The notes: generated by a model not told the origin, from the sequence alone. 64,000 nucleotides of DNA from Brachybacterium sp. SGAir0954 (GCF_005490785.1 NZ_CP027295.1:2046001-2110000), one strand, 5' to 3'; positions 32,768-46,963 are shown, counted from the first letter of the stretch. Program-made: numbers and translations.

Positions 32768-33897
32768 GCCCCGCCCCGACCCTCGTCACCCTCGCTGGTG
32801 ACGGCACCTTTCGCGCCCCCGATGCCTCCCGCATCGAGCGGCTGGACCTGCCGGCGGATCCGCCGCTCGCCGCGCTGATGCGCCTGCGCGCCCTGCTCGG
32901 CGACGACCTCGATGCGCAGATCGCGACCCGGCTCGCGCTGCCCGCCGCCCTCGGCTCGGACCCCACCGACCACCTGCTCCCCGCGACGCTCTCCCTGCTC
33001 TCCGGCATCACGGGGGACCTCGCCCCCTACGGCTGGCGGATCGGCCCGGGCCTCGGCCGGGCCTGGGCGCATGCGACGGACCTGCGCGGTCGGATGCTCG
33101 ACGCGGCCCGCATCGCCCTGCTCGGCTACGAGGGACCGCTGCAGAGCACCGTGCTGGGGCCGGCGACCCTCGCCGCCTCGACCTTCGTCGCGACCGGGGA
33201 GCGGACGCTCTCGGACACGGGCGCCGTGCGGGACCTGCCGCTGCTGCTCGCCGAGGGGCTCGCGGAGCACCTGCACGCCCTGCGCGAGCGGGTCCCCGGC
33301 GCCGCGCCGCACCTGCTCGTGCGGGAGGACGCCGTCGCGGCCGTGGTCGCCGGTTCGATCCCCACCCCCTCGGGGCGCCGCCACTACGACCCGGTGCCGC
33401 CGGCGCGTGTGGCCCTGCTCTGGCAGAGCCTGCTCGAGGCCCTGCGCACGGGCGCGGGGCTCGATCCCGCGCAGGTGACGCTCGGGGTGGGCGCCGACGC
33501 ACGGCTGATCGCGGAGGCCCGCACCGCGGGCGCCCGTCGGCTCGCCCTCGCCCCGCGCCGCCTCCCCGCCCTCGCGGGGGCCGGGCGGGCGCTCTGGGAG
33601 GAGATCGCGAACGTGCACGAGGCGGGCGTGGCGCTCGAGCTCGTCGTGGACCCGCGCCCGGCCGGCGGCATGGAGCGGGAGCTCGGGGCGGTGCTGCGGA
33701 TCTGGCACGAGCTGGGCTACGCGGAGTCCGACGCCGCCGGGTTCACCCTCATCGCCCACACGGGCGCCTCCCACCGCGTCCACGAGGGACGCACGGATCC
33801 CTCCACGGCTCCCGCCATCGAGGACCTGCTGGACGAGGACGCGCTCGTCGCCCTGCTGCGCGCCGCCCCCGCCTGGGCGGAGCGCGTCGCGGACTGA
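32764..33897 (+). CDS. MetE-like (UROD/MetE superfamily) protein, probably not a methionine synthase
   Basis: A 377-residue protein like those annotated as methionine synthase between mnmA and ligA in actinobacteria. It shows a plausible MetE C-terminal-type barrel (LLSGITGDLAPYGWR; GYEGPLQSTVLGPATLA, resembling the VxGPxTL motif) but contains no cysteine at all, whereas MetE needs zinc-binding Cys residues. Catalysis of methionine synthesis is therefore unlikely. Four-base overlap with mnmA suggests a role tied to tRNA thiolation or sulfur metabolism; that is inference. Confidence 0.8.
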   Translation: MSPAPTLVTLAGDGTFRAPDASRIERLDLPADPPLAALMRLRALLGDDLDAQIATRLALPAALGSDPTDHLLPATLSLLSGITGDLAPYGWRIGPGLGRAWAHATDLRGRMLDAARIALLGYEGPLQSTVLGPATLAASTFVATGERTLSDTGAVRDLPLLLAEGLAEHLHALRERVPGAAPHLLVREDAVAAVVAGSIPTPSGRRHYDPVPPARVALLWQSLLEALRTGAGLDPAQVTLGVGADARLIAEARTAGARRLALAPRRLPALAGAGRALWEEIANVHEAGVALELVVDPRPAGGMERELGAVLRIWHELGYAESDAAGFTLIAHTGASHRVHEGRTDPSTAPAIEDLLDEDALVALLRAAPAWAERVAD

Positions 33898-33924
33898 CCG
33901 GCGCGAGGGCCGGCGACGCGCCGG
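33898..33924. terminator. Hairpin between convergent genes
   Basis: CCGGCGCG (33898-33905) and CGCGCCGG (33917-33924) with an 11-base loop fill the 28-base gap between the MetE-like gene and the minus-strand gene. Confidence 0.6.
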
Positions 33925-33925
33925 T

Positions 33926-38408
<4,483 letters not shown>

Positions 38409-38457
38409 TGGAACGGTGTGTAACGCACCTCGCACCCGACAGGAAGGCTGCTCACCC

Positions 38458-39702
38458 GTGAGCGCCCCACGTCCCGCACACCGTCCCGGCCGGTCCACGG
38501 CCCCTCACCCGCAGCCCTCTGGCCCCGGTGTGGACCGACGCGCGCTGCTGCGCGGCGCCGGTCTGCTCGGGGCCGTCGCCGCGACCGGGGCGGCGATCGC
38601 TCCCGCCCAGGCCGCCCCGGCGCCCGCGACGGTGGATCCAGCCGCCTTCCGCCTGACCGCCGACTACACGTCCTTCACCGCACGGGTCGAGGCGCTGCTG
38701 GAGCAGGCCGGTCGGGCGAGCGTCAGCGAGGTGATGGACCACGCCAACCACGAGCGCACTCCCGCCACGGTGATCGACACGCAGGTCCACGGGTTCCGCT
38801 TCGCCACGAGCGACGAGAACGACCCCGACGCCTTCCCGCAGGGGATCGCCACGAGCCGCGACGCGGTGGGCACCGCGGGGAACGGTCGCTACGACGGGCG
38901 CCAGGTGATCGCCGTCAGCTTCTACAACAACTCCCCGAAGTCCAGCCGCATCAACCTCATCGACTGGGACGCGGACCATCCCGACGCCTATCGGCGGATC
39001 CTGCTCGTCGAGCCGACCGGGACCGCGGAGGAGCCCAGCTTCCGTGACGTGGAGATCCACGCCGGCGGGATCGCCTGGTACGGGGACCTGCTCTACGTCG
39101 CGGACTCCGCGGCGAAGCCCGGCGGGATGCGGGTGTTCGACATGAGCAGGATCCTCACCACCGACACCGGCGGTACGAAGGACCAGATCGGTCGCGTGGG
39201 CGGGACCTTCTACGCGCACAACTACGCCTACGCCCTGCCGCAGGTCGGGACGATCTCCTCGGAGGTGGACGCGGGCACCGCGCCGCTCGTGTGGTCGACG
39301 ATCTCGCTGGACCGCGTGACCCGGTCGATCGTCATGACCGAGTACCGCTGCGAGGACTGCGACGACCACCCCACGGGCACCACCCGTGCCGTTCGCTTCG
39401 GCTTCCAGCAGGGCGGCCCCACCTTCGCCCGGTCCACGACCGCGAGCGAGGCGCTCGAGGTGCCGCTGCACAACCTCAACGGCGTCGGCTCCCACAACGG
39501 GCGCTGGTGGTTCAACAGCTCCCGCCGGAAGACCCTCTCCCACTGGCCCGGCGAGGGAGCGCTCACCACCTATCCCTGGGTCTCCTGGGGACAGTCGCTG
39601 AGCTACTGGGAGGACGCGGACGGCCCCGACCTCCTGTGGTCCCTCACCGAGGGCGAGGGGTTCCGTGCGGTGTTCGCCGTGGAGCAGAGCGGCTACAGCT
39701 GA
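38458..39702 (+). CDS. Tat-exported protein, unknown function
   Basis: A 414-residue protein with a clear twin-arginine signal: VDRRALLRGAGLLGAVAATG followed by AQAA cleavage near residue 60. The mature domain has repeated Trp/Tyr/Gly-rich beta segments (INLIDWDADHPDAYRRILLV; GGIAWYGDLLYVADSA; NLNGVGSHNGRWWFNSS), which look like a beta-propeller of secreted actinobacterial proteins. Two Cys (CEDCDD) are close together. Start GTG 38458, ten bases after AGGAAGG. Confidence 0.8.
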   Translation: MSAPRPAHRPGRSTAPHPQPSGPGVDRRALLRGAGLLGAVAATGAAIAPAQAAPAPATVDPAAFRLTADYTSFTARVEALLEQAGRASVSEVMDHANHERTPATVIDTQVHGFRFATSDENDPDAFPQGIATSRDAVGTAGNGRYDGRQVIAVSFYNNSPKSSRINLIDWDADHPDAYRRILLVEPTGTAEEPSFRDVEIHAGGIAWYGDLLYVADSAAKPGGMRVFDMSRILTTDTGGTKDQIGRVGGTFYAHNYAYALPQVGTISSEVDAGTAPLVWSTISLDRVTRSIVMTEYRCEDCDDHPTGTTRAVRFGFQQGGPTFARSTTASEALEVPLHNLNGVGSHNGRWWFNSSRRKTLSHWPGEGALTTYPWVSWGQSLSYWEDADGPDLLWSLTEGEGFRAVFAVEQSGYS

Positions 39703-39715
39703 CCTTCCGCGGCGC

Positions 39716-41932
39716 TCACGCCTGCTGCGCGAGCGCGAGCGGCAGCACGGGCCCGGAGCCCGCACGGCGCAGCAGGCGCGCCGCGACCGCCATGGTCCAG
39801 CGGGTGTCGATCACGTCGTCGACCAGCAGGACCGGTGCACCGTCGAGCTGCTCGAGCCGGGCCTGCAGCTGCTCGCCCACGGTGAAGCGCTCCCACAGGT
39901 CCGCGACGCGGAAGGCGCTGTTCCCGCCGCCCCGCAGCGGGCCGGCGCCCGCGGCGAGGTCGAGGGCGCCGAGGTCCTCGAGCCGGCCGATCCCCGCGAT
40001 CCCCGCGGCGAGCGAGCCCACCAGCCGGGGCCGCGTGCTCGAGGGGACGGCGACGACCGCCGCGGGCCGCTGCGCCCAGTCCCAGTCCTTCAGCACCTCG
40101 ACGATCCGGGAGCCGATCCGCTCGGGCACGACGTCGTCCACGGGGCGGCCGTCCTCGTCCGTGCGCAGGAGCTCCCGCAGCGGGACCGCCCAGCCGAGGT
40201 CGGACATGCGGGCGATGACCCGCCCCTCCGCGGCACGCTCGCCCTCCGGGATGCGTCCCTTGGGGGCGCCCGCCCCCAGCAGACGGTCCAGGCCCGAGGG
40301 CCAGCTCGCCCGCGGCTCGACCGGCACCCCGACCCGGTCGAGCAGGGCCGCGACGCGCGCATCGGCGCCCTCGGCACCCTCGGAGCCGTCGGCACCGGAG
40401 GCCGGGGCGTCGGGGGTGGGGAACCACGGCCCGGCGCATACGTCGCAGCGGCCGCAGGGCTCTGCGGTCGCGTCGTCGAGCTGCCGGGCGAGGAACACCA
40501 TCCGGCACTGCTCGGGGCCGCCCGCGAGGCGCTCGTACTCGAGCATGGCCTGCTGCTCCTCCCGGCGCGCGCGGGCCACGGTCGCGTAGCGCTCGGCGTC
40601 GTAGTGCCAGGGTGCCCCGGTCGCGATCCAGCCGCCCTTGACGTTCTGCACCGCGCCGTCGACGGCGAGCACCTTGAGCAGCAGCTCGAGCGCGCTGCGG
40701 CGCACGTCCACCCGCGCCTCGAGCGCCGGGGTGCTCAGCGGCGCCCCGGACTCCGCGAGGGCGGTGAGCACCTGCGAGGCGCTCTCCTGCGAGGGCATCG
40801 AGGAGGTCGCGAAGTACTCCCAGATCGCGCGGTCCTCCCGGCCTGGCAGCAGGAGCACGTCCGCCCGGTCGGTCGCGCGCCCCGCGCGGCCCACCTGCTG
40901 GTAGTAGGCGACGGGGGAGGAGGGCGCCCCGAGATGGATCACGAAGCCGAGGTCCGGCTTGTCGAAGCCCATCCCCAGCGCGCTCGTCGCGGCGAGCGCC
41001 TTGACCTCGTTGTCCTTGAGCGCCTGCTCGAGCTCGGCCCGCTCCTCGGGGTCGGTGCGCCCGGTGTAGGCGCGCACGCGCCGCCCCGGCCGGTCCAGCA
41101 GGGAGGCGAGATCCTCCGCGGCGGAGACGGTCAGCGCGTAGATGATCCCGGAGCCCTCGAAGGAGTCCAGGTGGCGCACCAGGTAGTCCAGCCGCTGCCG
41201 GTCGTCCTCCAGGCTCAGCGAGCCGAGCCGCAGCGACTCGCGGGTGAGGGAGCCGCGCAGGGTGAGCACCTCCGCGCCCGTCTCGCCGGTGCCGAGCTGC
41301 TCGGCGACGTCGGCGACCACGCGGGAGTTCGCGGTGGCGGTCGTGGCGAGGACGGGCACGTGCCCGCCGAGCTCGGTGACGAGATCCCGCAACCGGCGGT
41401 AGTCGGGCCGGAAGTCGTGGCCCCAGTCGGAGATGCAGTGGGCCTCGTCGATCACGAGCAGCCCGCAGCGGTCCACCAGGCGCGGCAGCTGCTCCTCGCG
41501 GAAGCGCGGGTTGACCAGGCGCTCGGGGGAGACCAGCAGGACGTCGATCGCGTCGGCCGCGAGGCCGTCCTCGATGTCACGCCACTCGGTGGGGTTCGCG
41601 GAGCTGATCGCCTCGGCGCGCACCCCGGCGCGGTGGGCCGCGGCGACCTGGTCCCGCATGAGCGCGATGAGCGGGGAGATGATCAGCGCCGGACCGGCCC
41701 CCCGGTGGCGCTGCAGCAGCGCGGCGAGGAAGTAGACGGCGGACTTCCCCCAGCCGGTGCGCTGGACGACGAGCACCCGCCGGTGCTCCGCGACGATCGC
41801 CTCGATCGCCTCGAACTGCCCCTCATGGAACCGGGCGTCCTCCCGGCCGGTGAGCGCCCTCAGCCCCGCGAGGGCCTCCTCGTGCAGAGCGTCATGGTCA
41901 TCGCGGACGGCGGGGGAGGACGGTGCAGACAT
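39716..41932 (-). CDS. recQ: RecQ-family DNA helicase fused to a phosphoribosyltransferase-like domain
   Basis: A 738-residue SF2 helicase. Motif I RTGWGKSAVYF, motif II DEAHCISDWGHDFRPDYRRL, and the RecQ zinc-binding cysteines (CRMVF ... CGRCDVC) with winged-helix region to about residue 500 are clear. The last 200 or so residues carry a phosphoribosyltransferase-type PRPP loop, VLLVDDVIDTRWTM, preceded by VAVPSSTRP. No HRDC domain is seen. Roles in recombination and fork repair follow from the family; the role of the C-terminal domain is unknown. Confidence 0.92.
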   Translation of the reverse strand: MSAPSSPAVRDDHDALHEEALAGLRALTGREDARFHEGQFEAIEAIVAEHRRVLVVQRTGWGKSAVYFLAALLQRHRGAGPALIISPLIALMRDQVAAAHRAGVRAEAISSANPTEWRDIEDGLAADAIDVLLVSPERLVNPRFREEQLPRLVDRCGLLVIDEAHCISDWGHDFRPDYRRLRDLVTELGGHVPVLATTATANSRVVADVAEQLGTGETGAEVLTLRGSLTRESLRLGSLSLEDDRQRLDYLVRHLDSFEGSGIIYALTVSAAEDLASLLDRPGRRVRAYTGRTDPEERAELEQALKDNEVKALAATSALGMGFDKPDLGFVIHLGAPSSPVAYYQQVGRAGRATDRADVLLLPGREDRAIWEYFATSSMPSQESASQVLTALAESGAPLSTPALEARVDVRRSALELLLKVLAVDGAVQNVKGGWIATGAPWHYDAERYATVARARREEQQAMLEYERLAGGPEQCRMVFLARQLDDATAEPCGRCDVCAGPWFPTPDAPASGADGSEGAEGADARVAALLDRVGVPVEPRASWPSGLDRLLGAGAPKGRIPEGERAAEGRVIARMSDLGWAVPLRELLRTDEDGRPVDDVVPERIGSRIVEVLKDWDWAQRPAAVVAVPSSTRPRLVGSLAAGIAGIGRLEDLGALDLAAGAGPLRGGGNSAFRVADLWERFTVGEQLQARLEQLDGAPVLLVDDVIDTRWTMAVAARLLRRAGSGPVLPLALAQQA

Positions 41933-42057
41933 GCCCCCAGTGTGCCGGTCCTCCCCGACGTGCGGCGGCGGCAGGACCCCTCGGTGGACGCCGGCGGTGT
42001 GGGGAGGAACGGCTGTTCACCGGCGCGGGCGGCCGTCCGTCGGCCGGGACGGTCCTC

Positions 42058-42330
42058 TCAGATGTCGTAGCCGGGGCCCGCGTCCCGCTCGGTCTCCTCG
42101 CGCGTGCGCTCGGCCTCCTCGTCCTCCGCGGCCTGGCGGCGCATCCGCTCGACGGTGGACTCGTCGTCGTGCATCGGGTCCTCCTTCGAGGCCAGCGCCC
42201 GGCGCATGCGCCGCTCGTGCAGCTGCGCCTCCCGGATCGCGGGGTTGTCGGAGAGCGGCTCCTCGTCCTTCGGGTCGTGCGAGTGGTAGTCCACATGGGG
42301 ATCGACGGACATGTCCTCCACCTTCGGCAT
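42058..42330 (-). CDS. Small acidic hypothetical protein
   Basis: About 90 residues, rich in Glu, Asp, Arg and His (MPKVEDMSVDPHVDYHSHD at the start; RRQAAEDEEAERTREETERD near the end), predicted helical and disordered. An internal ATG at 42312 with GGAGG close upstream is an alternative start (84 residues). It is divergent from the GNAT gene. Codon third positions are strongly G/C, supporting a real gene; function unknown. Confidence 0.6.
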   Translation of the reverse strand: MPKVEDMSVDPHVDYHSHDPKDEEPLSDNPAIREAQLHERRMRRALASKEDPMHDDESTVERMRRQAAEDEEAERTREETERDAGPGYDI

Positions 42331-42390
42331 CGGGCGGTCCCGCGCGTCGCTGCGCAGGCTGGACGGTGAGTCTAGTCGGCGGGCGCCGCG

Positions 42391-42396
42391 TAGGGT
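42391..42396 (+). promoter_or_regulatory. Leaderless -10 box of the GNAT gene
   Basis: TAGGGT, then seven bases, then ATG 42404; no ribosome binding site in between. Confidence 0.55.
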
Positions 42397-42403
42397 CGTG
42401 ATC

Positions 42404-43231
42404 ATGCCGAAGCGCTCCCGCCGCCCCACCTCCCGGTCCTCTCCGTCCTCCTCGTATTCCGACATCGACGGCTCCGCCCTCGTGGAGTCCCTGCTGGGCG
42501 GCTGGCGCGCGCTCGCCCGCCTCGACGTGGACGGCTTCGCGCTGCTGCGCTCGCGCGGGGTCACCCGCCGTGCGAACAGCATCGTGCCGATCGACCCGCC
42601 CGCGGAGCCCGCCGCTCTCGCCGCCGCCGTCGAGCGGCTCGAGGGCCTCGCCGAGGCCGCCGGGCAGACCCCCACCTTCCGCCTGTTCACGGCTCCGCGC
42701 CTCGAGCACGGCCCGCTGTGGGAGCTGCTCCTGGCCCGCGGCTACGTCCCCGAGGGGCACACGCTCGTCCAGCAGCGCGAGCTCCCAGCCGCCGGGACCG
42801 CGCCGCACCCCGGCGCCCGGATCCTCGTGGGCGCCCCGGACGAGGACTGGCTCGCCGCCTCCTGGCGCCTCTCCCCGCGGCCCGAGGAGGGCGCCCGGGA
42901 GACCACGCGCGACCTCATGGCCGGCACGCCCGCCGTCTACGTCTCCCTGCCCTCGGCCGATGGCGCGGCGGACGCCGCCGTCGGCCGCGCCGCCCTCGTC
43001 ACCCAGGGCCGACGCACCGTCGCGGTGCTCGACGCGATCGCCGTGGACCCCGCCCACCGCCGCCACGGGCTGGGCCGCGCCGTCGTCGGCTCCCTGCTCG
43101 CGCTCGCGGCCGTCCAGGGCGCCGGCCACGCCCTGCTCGAGGTCGAGGAGCGCAACGCCGCCGCCCGCGCCCTCTACCGGGGCGCCTGTTTCCACGCGGG
43201 CGGCGAGTACCACTACCTCCGCCGCGCCTGA
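42404..43231 (+). CDS. GNAT-family N-acetyltransferase
   Basis: A 275-residue protein; the acetyl-CoA binding motif HRRHGLGRAVVGSLLALA and the following EVEERNAAARALYRGACF are the standard GNAT fold, at about residues 200-265. The N-terminal 150 residues hold a less obvious, possibly second GNAT-like half (FRLFTAPRLEHGPLWELLLARGY). Substrate unknown. Start ATG 42404 is set by the leaderless -10 box seven bases upstream. Confidence 0.85.
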   Translation: MPKRSRRPTSRSSPSSSYSDIDGSALVESLLGGWRALARLDVDGFALLRSRGVTRRANSIVPIDPPAEPAALAAAVERLEGLAEAAGQTPTFRLFTAPRLEHGPLWELLLARGYVPEGHTLVQQRELPAAGTAPHPGARILVGAPDEDWLAASWRLSPRPEEGARETTRDLMAGTPAVYVSLPSADGAADAAVGRAALVTQGRRTVAVLDAIAVDPAHRRHGLGRAVVGSLLALAAVQGAGHALLEVEERNAAARALYRGACFHAGGEYHYLRRA

Positions 43232-43265
43232 ACGGCGACGGTCCGGCTGCGCGGGCGTCGCGGCC

Positions 43266-43271
43266 TAGACT
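43266..43271 (+). promoter_or_regulatory. Leaderless -10 box of gatCAB
   Basis: TAGACT followed by GTCCCC and the gatC ATG at 43278. This is the cleanest example of the leaderless pattern in the window. Confidence 0.7.
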
Positions 43272-43277
43272 GTCCCC

Positions 43278-43574
43278 ATGCCTTCGATCGGACGAGACGA
43301 CGTCGCACGCCTCGCCGACCTCGCACGGATCCAGCTCACCGATGAGGAGGTCGACCGCCTGTCCGGCGAGTTCGACGCCATCATGGACGCTGTCGCCTCC
43401 GTGTCCGAGGTCGCCACGGCCGACGTCCCCGCAACCAGCCACCCCATCCCCATGACGAACGTGTACCGCGAGGACGTCGTCACGGACACCCTCACGCAGG
43501 AGCAGGCCCTCGCCGCCGCGCCCCAGGCGGAGGACGGCCGTTTCGCCGTGCCGCAGATCCTGGGGGAGGAGTGA
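43278..43574 (+). CDS. gatC: Asp-tRNA(Asn)/Glu-tRNA(Gln) amidotransferase subunit C
   Basis: Small belt-like subunit of GatCAB, 98 residues, with the family start [21 protein letters not shown] and end in which a [18 protein letters not shown] segment is visible. First gene of gatC-gatA-gatB; the transcript is probably leaderless. Confidence 0.95.
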   Translation: MPSIGRDDVARLADLARIQLTDEEVDRLSGEFDAIMDAVASVSEVATADVPATSHPIPMTNVYREDVVTDTLTQEQALAAAPQAEDGRFAVPQILGEE

Positions 43575-43576
43575 CC

Positions 43577-45091
43577 ATGACCAGCACCGACATCCTGCGC
43601 ACCTCCGCGGCCTCGCAGGCCGCCGCGCTCGCCGCCGGGGAGATCTCCTCCGCCGAGCTCACCGCCGCCCACCTGGACCGCATCGACGCCGTGGACGGCG
43701 ACCTGCACGCCTTCCTCCACGTGAGCCGCGACGAGGCCCTGACCACCGCCCGTGACGTCGACACCCGCCGTGCCGCGGGGGAGGAGCTGCACCCGCTCGC
43801 GGGCGTGCCCGTCGCCGTCAAGGACGTCGTCGTCACCGAGGGCATCCCCACCACGGCCGCCTCGAAGATCCTCGAGGGCTGGGTCCCGCCGTACGACGCG
43901 ACCCTCGTCGAGAAGCTCCGCGCCGCCGGCCTGCCGATCCTCGGCAAGACCAACATGGACGAGTTCGCCATGGGCTCCTCCACGGAGAACAGCGCCTTCG
44001 GCCTGACCCGCAACCCGTGGGACCGCGAGCGGATCCCGGGAGGCTCGGGCGGCGGCAGCGCCGCGGCGGTGGGCGCCTTCGAGGCCCCGCTCGCGATCGG
44101 CACGGACACGGGCGGCTCGATCCGCCAGCCCGCCTCCGTCACCGGCACCGTGGGCGTCAAGCCCACCTACGGTTCGGTGTCCCGCTACGGCCTCATCGCC
44201 ATGGCGAGCTCCCTGGACCAGGCCGGCCCCGTCACCCGCACGGTGGCCGACGCAGCGCTGCTGCACGAGCTCATCGCCGGGCACGACGCCCGCGACTCGA
44301 CCTCGCTCACCGACCCCGTCGGCGCCTACGCCGCCGCGGCCGGCCGCAAGGACGTCAAGGGCCTGCGGATCGGCGTGATCGAGCAGCTCGAGGGCGAGGC
44401 CTTCGCCCCCGAGGTCAGCGCCCGCTTCACCGAGTCGCTCAGCCTGCTCGAGCAGGCCGGCGCGGAGATCGTGCGCGTCTCCTGCCCGAACTTCGGCTAC
44501 GCGCTCGGCGCTTATTACCTGATCATGCCGTCGGAGGCGTCCTCGAACCTCGCGAAGTTCGACGGCATGCGCTTCGGCCTGCGGGTGGTCCCGGAGGAGA
44601 GCCCGACGGCGGAGTCCGTCATGAAGGCGACCCGCGGCCAGGGCTTCGGCGACGAGGTCAAGCGACGCATCCTGCTGGGCACCTACGCGCTCTCCGCGGG
44701 CTACTACGACGCCTACTACGGCAGCGCCCAGAAGGTCCGCACGCTCGTGCAGCGGGACTTCGCGTCCGCCTTCGAGAAGGTCGACGTGCTCGCCTCGCCC
44801 ACCGCGCCCACGGTCGCCTTCCGCCTCGGCGAGAAGGTCGACGACCCGCTGGCGATGTACGCCAACGACATCGCCACGATCCCGGCGAACCTCGCGGGCG
44901 TCCCCGGCATCTCGCTGCCCAGCGGCCTCGCCGAGGACGGCCTGCCCGCCGGCATCCAGTTCCTCGCCCCCGCCCGCGGGGACGAGCGTCTCTACCAGGT
45001 GGGCGGCGCTCTCGAGGCGCTGCTCGAGGACTCCTGGGGCGGTCCGCTGCTGGACCGGGCCCCCGATCTCGCCGGAGGTGCGGACCGATGA
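43577..45091 (+). CDS. gatA: Asp-tRNA(Asn)/Glu-tRNA(Gln) amidotransferase subunit A
   Basis: Amidase subunit that frees ammonia from glutamine. The 504-residue protein carries the Lys-cisSer-Ser triad as Lys82 (VAVKDVVV), Ser157 ([11 protein letters not shown]) and Ser181 ([11 protein letters not shown]). ATG 43577 lies seven bases after GGGGGAGG; the GTG at 43571 overlaps the gatC stop but is only one base from that site. The stop overlaps gatB by four bases. Confidence 0.96.
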   Translation: MTSTDILRTSAASQAAALAAGEISSAELTAAHLDRIDAVDGDLHAFLHVSRDEALTTARDVDTRRAAGEELHPLAGVPVAVKDVVVTEGIPTTAASKILEGWVPPYDATLVEKLRAAGLPILGKTNMDEFAMGSSTENSAFGLTRNPWDRERIPGGSGGGSAAAVGAFEAPLAIGTDTGGSIRQPASVTGTVGVKPTYGSVSRYGLIAMASSLDQAGPVTRTVADAALLHELIAGHDARDSTSLTDPVGAYAAAAGRKDVKGLRIGVIEQLEGEAFAPEVSARFTESLSLLEQAGAEIVRVSCPNFGYALGAYYLIMPSEASSNLAKFDGMRFGLRVVPEESPTAESVMKATRGQGFGDEVKRRILLGTYALSAGYYDAYYGSAQKVRTLVQRDFASAFEKVDVLASPTAPTVAFRLGEKVDDPLAMYANDIATIPANLAGVPGISLPSGLAEDGLPAGIQFLAPARGDERLYQVGGALEALLEDSWGGPLLDRAPDLAGGADR

Positions 45092-46602
45092 CCACCACCA
45101 CGACCGAGCTGGTCGACTACGACGACGCGACGGACCGCTACGACCCGGTGCTCGGCATCGAGGTCCACGTGGAGCTCGGCACCGCCACCAAGATGTTCGA
45201 CGGTGCGCCGAACATCTTCGCCGCGGAGCCCAACACGGCGATCACCCCGGTCTCCCTCGGGCTGCCCGGCTCGCTGCCGGTCGTCAACGGCACGGCCGTC
45301 GAGTACGCGATCCGGATCGGCCTCGCGCTGAACTGCTCGATCGCGGAGACCTGCCGCTTCGCCCGGAAGCAGTACTTCTACCCGGACCTCACGAAGAACT
45401 TCCAGACCTCGCAGTACGACGAGCCCATCGCCTTCGACGGCTGGGTCGACGTCGAGCTGGAGGACGGGGAGATCGTGCGCGTCGAGATCGAGCGCGCGCA
45501 CATGGAGGAGGACGCCGGCAAGAACACCCACGTGGGCGGCGCGACCGGTCGCATCCAGGGCGCCACGCACTCCCTCGTCGACTACAACCGTGCCGGCGTG
45601 CCGCTCGTCGAGATCGTCACGCGTCCCATCGAGGGCACCGGCAAGCGGGCCCCCGAGGTCGCCGCCGCTTACGTGCGCACCCTGCGGGACATCTTCCGGA
45701 CCCTCGACGTCTCCGAGGCCCGCATGGAGCGCGGCAACGTGCGTGCGGACGTCAACGTCTCCCTGCGGCCCACGCCCGAGTCCCCGCTCGGCACCCGCAC
45801 CGAGACCAAGAACGTCAACTCGTTCCGGGCGATCGACCGCACCGTGCACTTCGAGATCTCCCGCCAGGCGGGCATCCTCGACGCGGGCGGCACGGTCATC
45901 CAGGAGACCCGGCACTTCCACGAGGACACCGGCTCGACCTCCTCGGGCCGCGTGAAGTCCGACGCCGAGGACTACCGCTACTTCCCGGAGCCGGACCTCG
46001 TCCCCGTCGCGCCGAGCCGCGAGTGGGTCGAGGAGATCCGCAACGCGCTGCCGGAGCTGCCGGCCGCGCGCCGTCGCCGCCTGCTCGGCGAGTGGGGCTT
46101 CAGCGACCTCGAGATGCGGGACGTGCAGAACGCCGGCGCGCTCGACCTCATCGAGCAGACCGTCGCCGCGGGCGCCTCCGCGCAGTCCGCCCGCAAGTGG
46201 TGGATGGGCGAGCTGGCCCGGGTGGCCCGCGAGCAGGAGGTCGAGCTCGAGGAGCTCACCGTCACCCCGGCGCAGATCGCGGAGCTGCAGGGCCTCGTCG
46301 ACGGCAAGAAGATCAACGACAAGATCGCCCGGAAGGTCCTCGGCTCCGTGCTCGAGGGCGAGGGCGACCCGGCCGCGATCGTGGAGGCCGAGGGCCTCGC
46401 CGTCGTCTCCGACGACTCGGTGCTCACGGCCGCCGTCGACCAGGCCATCGCGGACAACCCCGACGTGGTCGCGAAGATCCAGGGCGGCAAGGTCCAGGCG
46501 ATCGGCGCGCTGATCGGCCCGATCATGAAGGCCACCCGCGGTCAGGCCGACGCCGGCCGCGTGCGCGAGATCATCATGGAGAAGCTCGGCGTGCAGGGCT
46601 GA
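45088..46602 (+). CDS. gatB: Asp-tRNA(Asn)/Glu-tRNA(Gln) amidotransferase subunit B
   Basis: Kinase/transamidase subunit that phosphorylates and amidates the misacylated tRNA. The 504-residue protein has the GatB signature ([48 protein letters not shown]) and a C-terminal YqeY-like tRNA-binding tail. It implies that this organism makes Gln-tRNA and/or Asn-tRNA by the indirect route. It is followed by a 15-base-stem terminator. Confidence 0.96.
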   Translation: MTTTTTELVDYDDATDRYDPVLGIEVHVELGTATKMFDGAPNIFAAEPNTAITPVSLGLPGSLPVVNGTAVEYAIRIGLALNCSIAETCRFARKQYFYPDLTKNFQTSQYDEPIAFDGWVDVELEDGEIVRVEIERAHMEEDAGKNTHVGGATGRIQGATHSLVDYNRAGVPLVEIVTRPIEGTGKRAPEVAAAYVRTLRDIFRTLDVSEARMERGNVRADVNVSLRPTPESPLGTRTETKNVNSFRAIDRTVHFEISRQAGILDAGGTVIQETRHFHEDTGSTSSGRVKSDAEDYRYFPEPDLVPVAPSREWVEEIRNALPELPAARRRRLLGEWGFSDLEMRDVQNAGALDLIEQTVAAGASAQSARKWWMGELARVAREQEVELEELTVTPAQIAELQGLVDGKKINDKIARKVLGSVLEGEGDPAAIVEAEGLAVVSDDSVLTAAVDQAIADNPDVVAKIQGGKVQAIGALIGPIMKATRGQADAGRVREIIMEKLGVQG

Positions 46603-46620
46603 GAGCCCGCCACCGCGCAC

Positions 46621-46655
46621 CGGAGCGCCGCACCCATGAGGGGTGCGGCGCTCCG
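46621..46655 (+). terminator. Terminator of gatCAB
   Basis: A perfect 15-base inverted repeat, arms 46621-46635 and 46641-46655, loop ATGAG. It lies 18 bases after the gatB stop, with no T tract. Confidence 0.85.
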
Positions 46656-46824
46656 TCGTCCCCGGGGTGACGCGGACGGACCAGCTCGCCGCCGCGCCCG
46701 AGCCGATCGGCTCACCCGGCGCGGACGGCTCGTCGACATCCTCGAGGAGAACCTCCTGCACCCGGGGCAGGCGTCGACCGTGCGCGAGGCGATCGACGGT
46801 CTGGTGGGCGACGACCCGCCGTGA
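46636..46824 (+). other. Possible small or remnant coding segment
   Basis: The frame ending at TGA 46822-46824 is open for 62 codons. From about 46726 its third positions are almost all G or C and it reads GRLVDILEENLLHPGQASTV and on to IDGLVGDDPP, which looks like genuine protein. The only ATG (46636) lies in the loop of the gatB terminator and the first 25 codons are Arg/Ala-rich noise, so it may be the 3' remnant of a lost gene, or a small gene with an unidentified start. Confidence 0.3.
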
Positions 46825-46920
46825 CCATTCGGTGCAGCAGCACCGGAACAGCGCTCTGTCCAGGTCTTATGTCCGATCCTCAGGGATCGTGGGACATGTC
46901 ATGCGCCAGGCGGGGCAGAG

Positions 46921-46948
46921 TTGCGCGCGTCGACGGTTGCATATTTAG
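46921..46948 (+). promoter_or_regulatory. Promoter of the siderophore operon
   Basis: TTGCGC (46921-46926), 16 bases, TATTTA (46943-46948). The -10 hexamer overlaps the first bases of the iron box, the usual geometry for iron-dependent repression. Confidence 0.6.
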
Positions 46949-46963
46949 GGTAGCCAACCCTTA
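46945..46963 (+). promoter_or_regulatory. Iron box (DtxR/IdeR/DmdR1-type operator)
   Basis: TTAGGGTAGCCAACCCTTA matches the 19-base actinobacterial iron box (TTAGGTTAGSCTAACCTAA) at 15 positions and is itself nearly palindromic. It overlaps the -10 box and precedes desA by 43 bases. Under iron sufficiency an Fe(II)-loaded DtxR-type repressor would be expected to bind here and silence desA-desB-desCD. Confidence 0.85.

Noticed and set aside
46636..46640. ATG 46636 as the true start of a 62-codon gene
   Set aside because: It lies in the loop of the gatB terminator, with no ribosome binding site and an Arg-rich non-coding-like first part.
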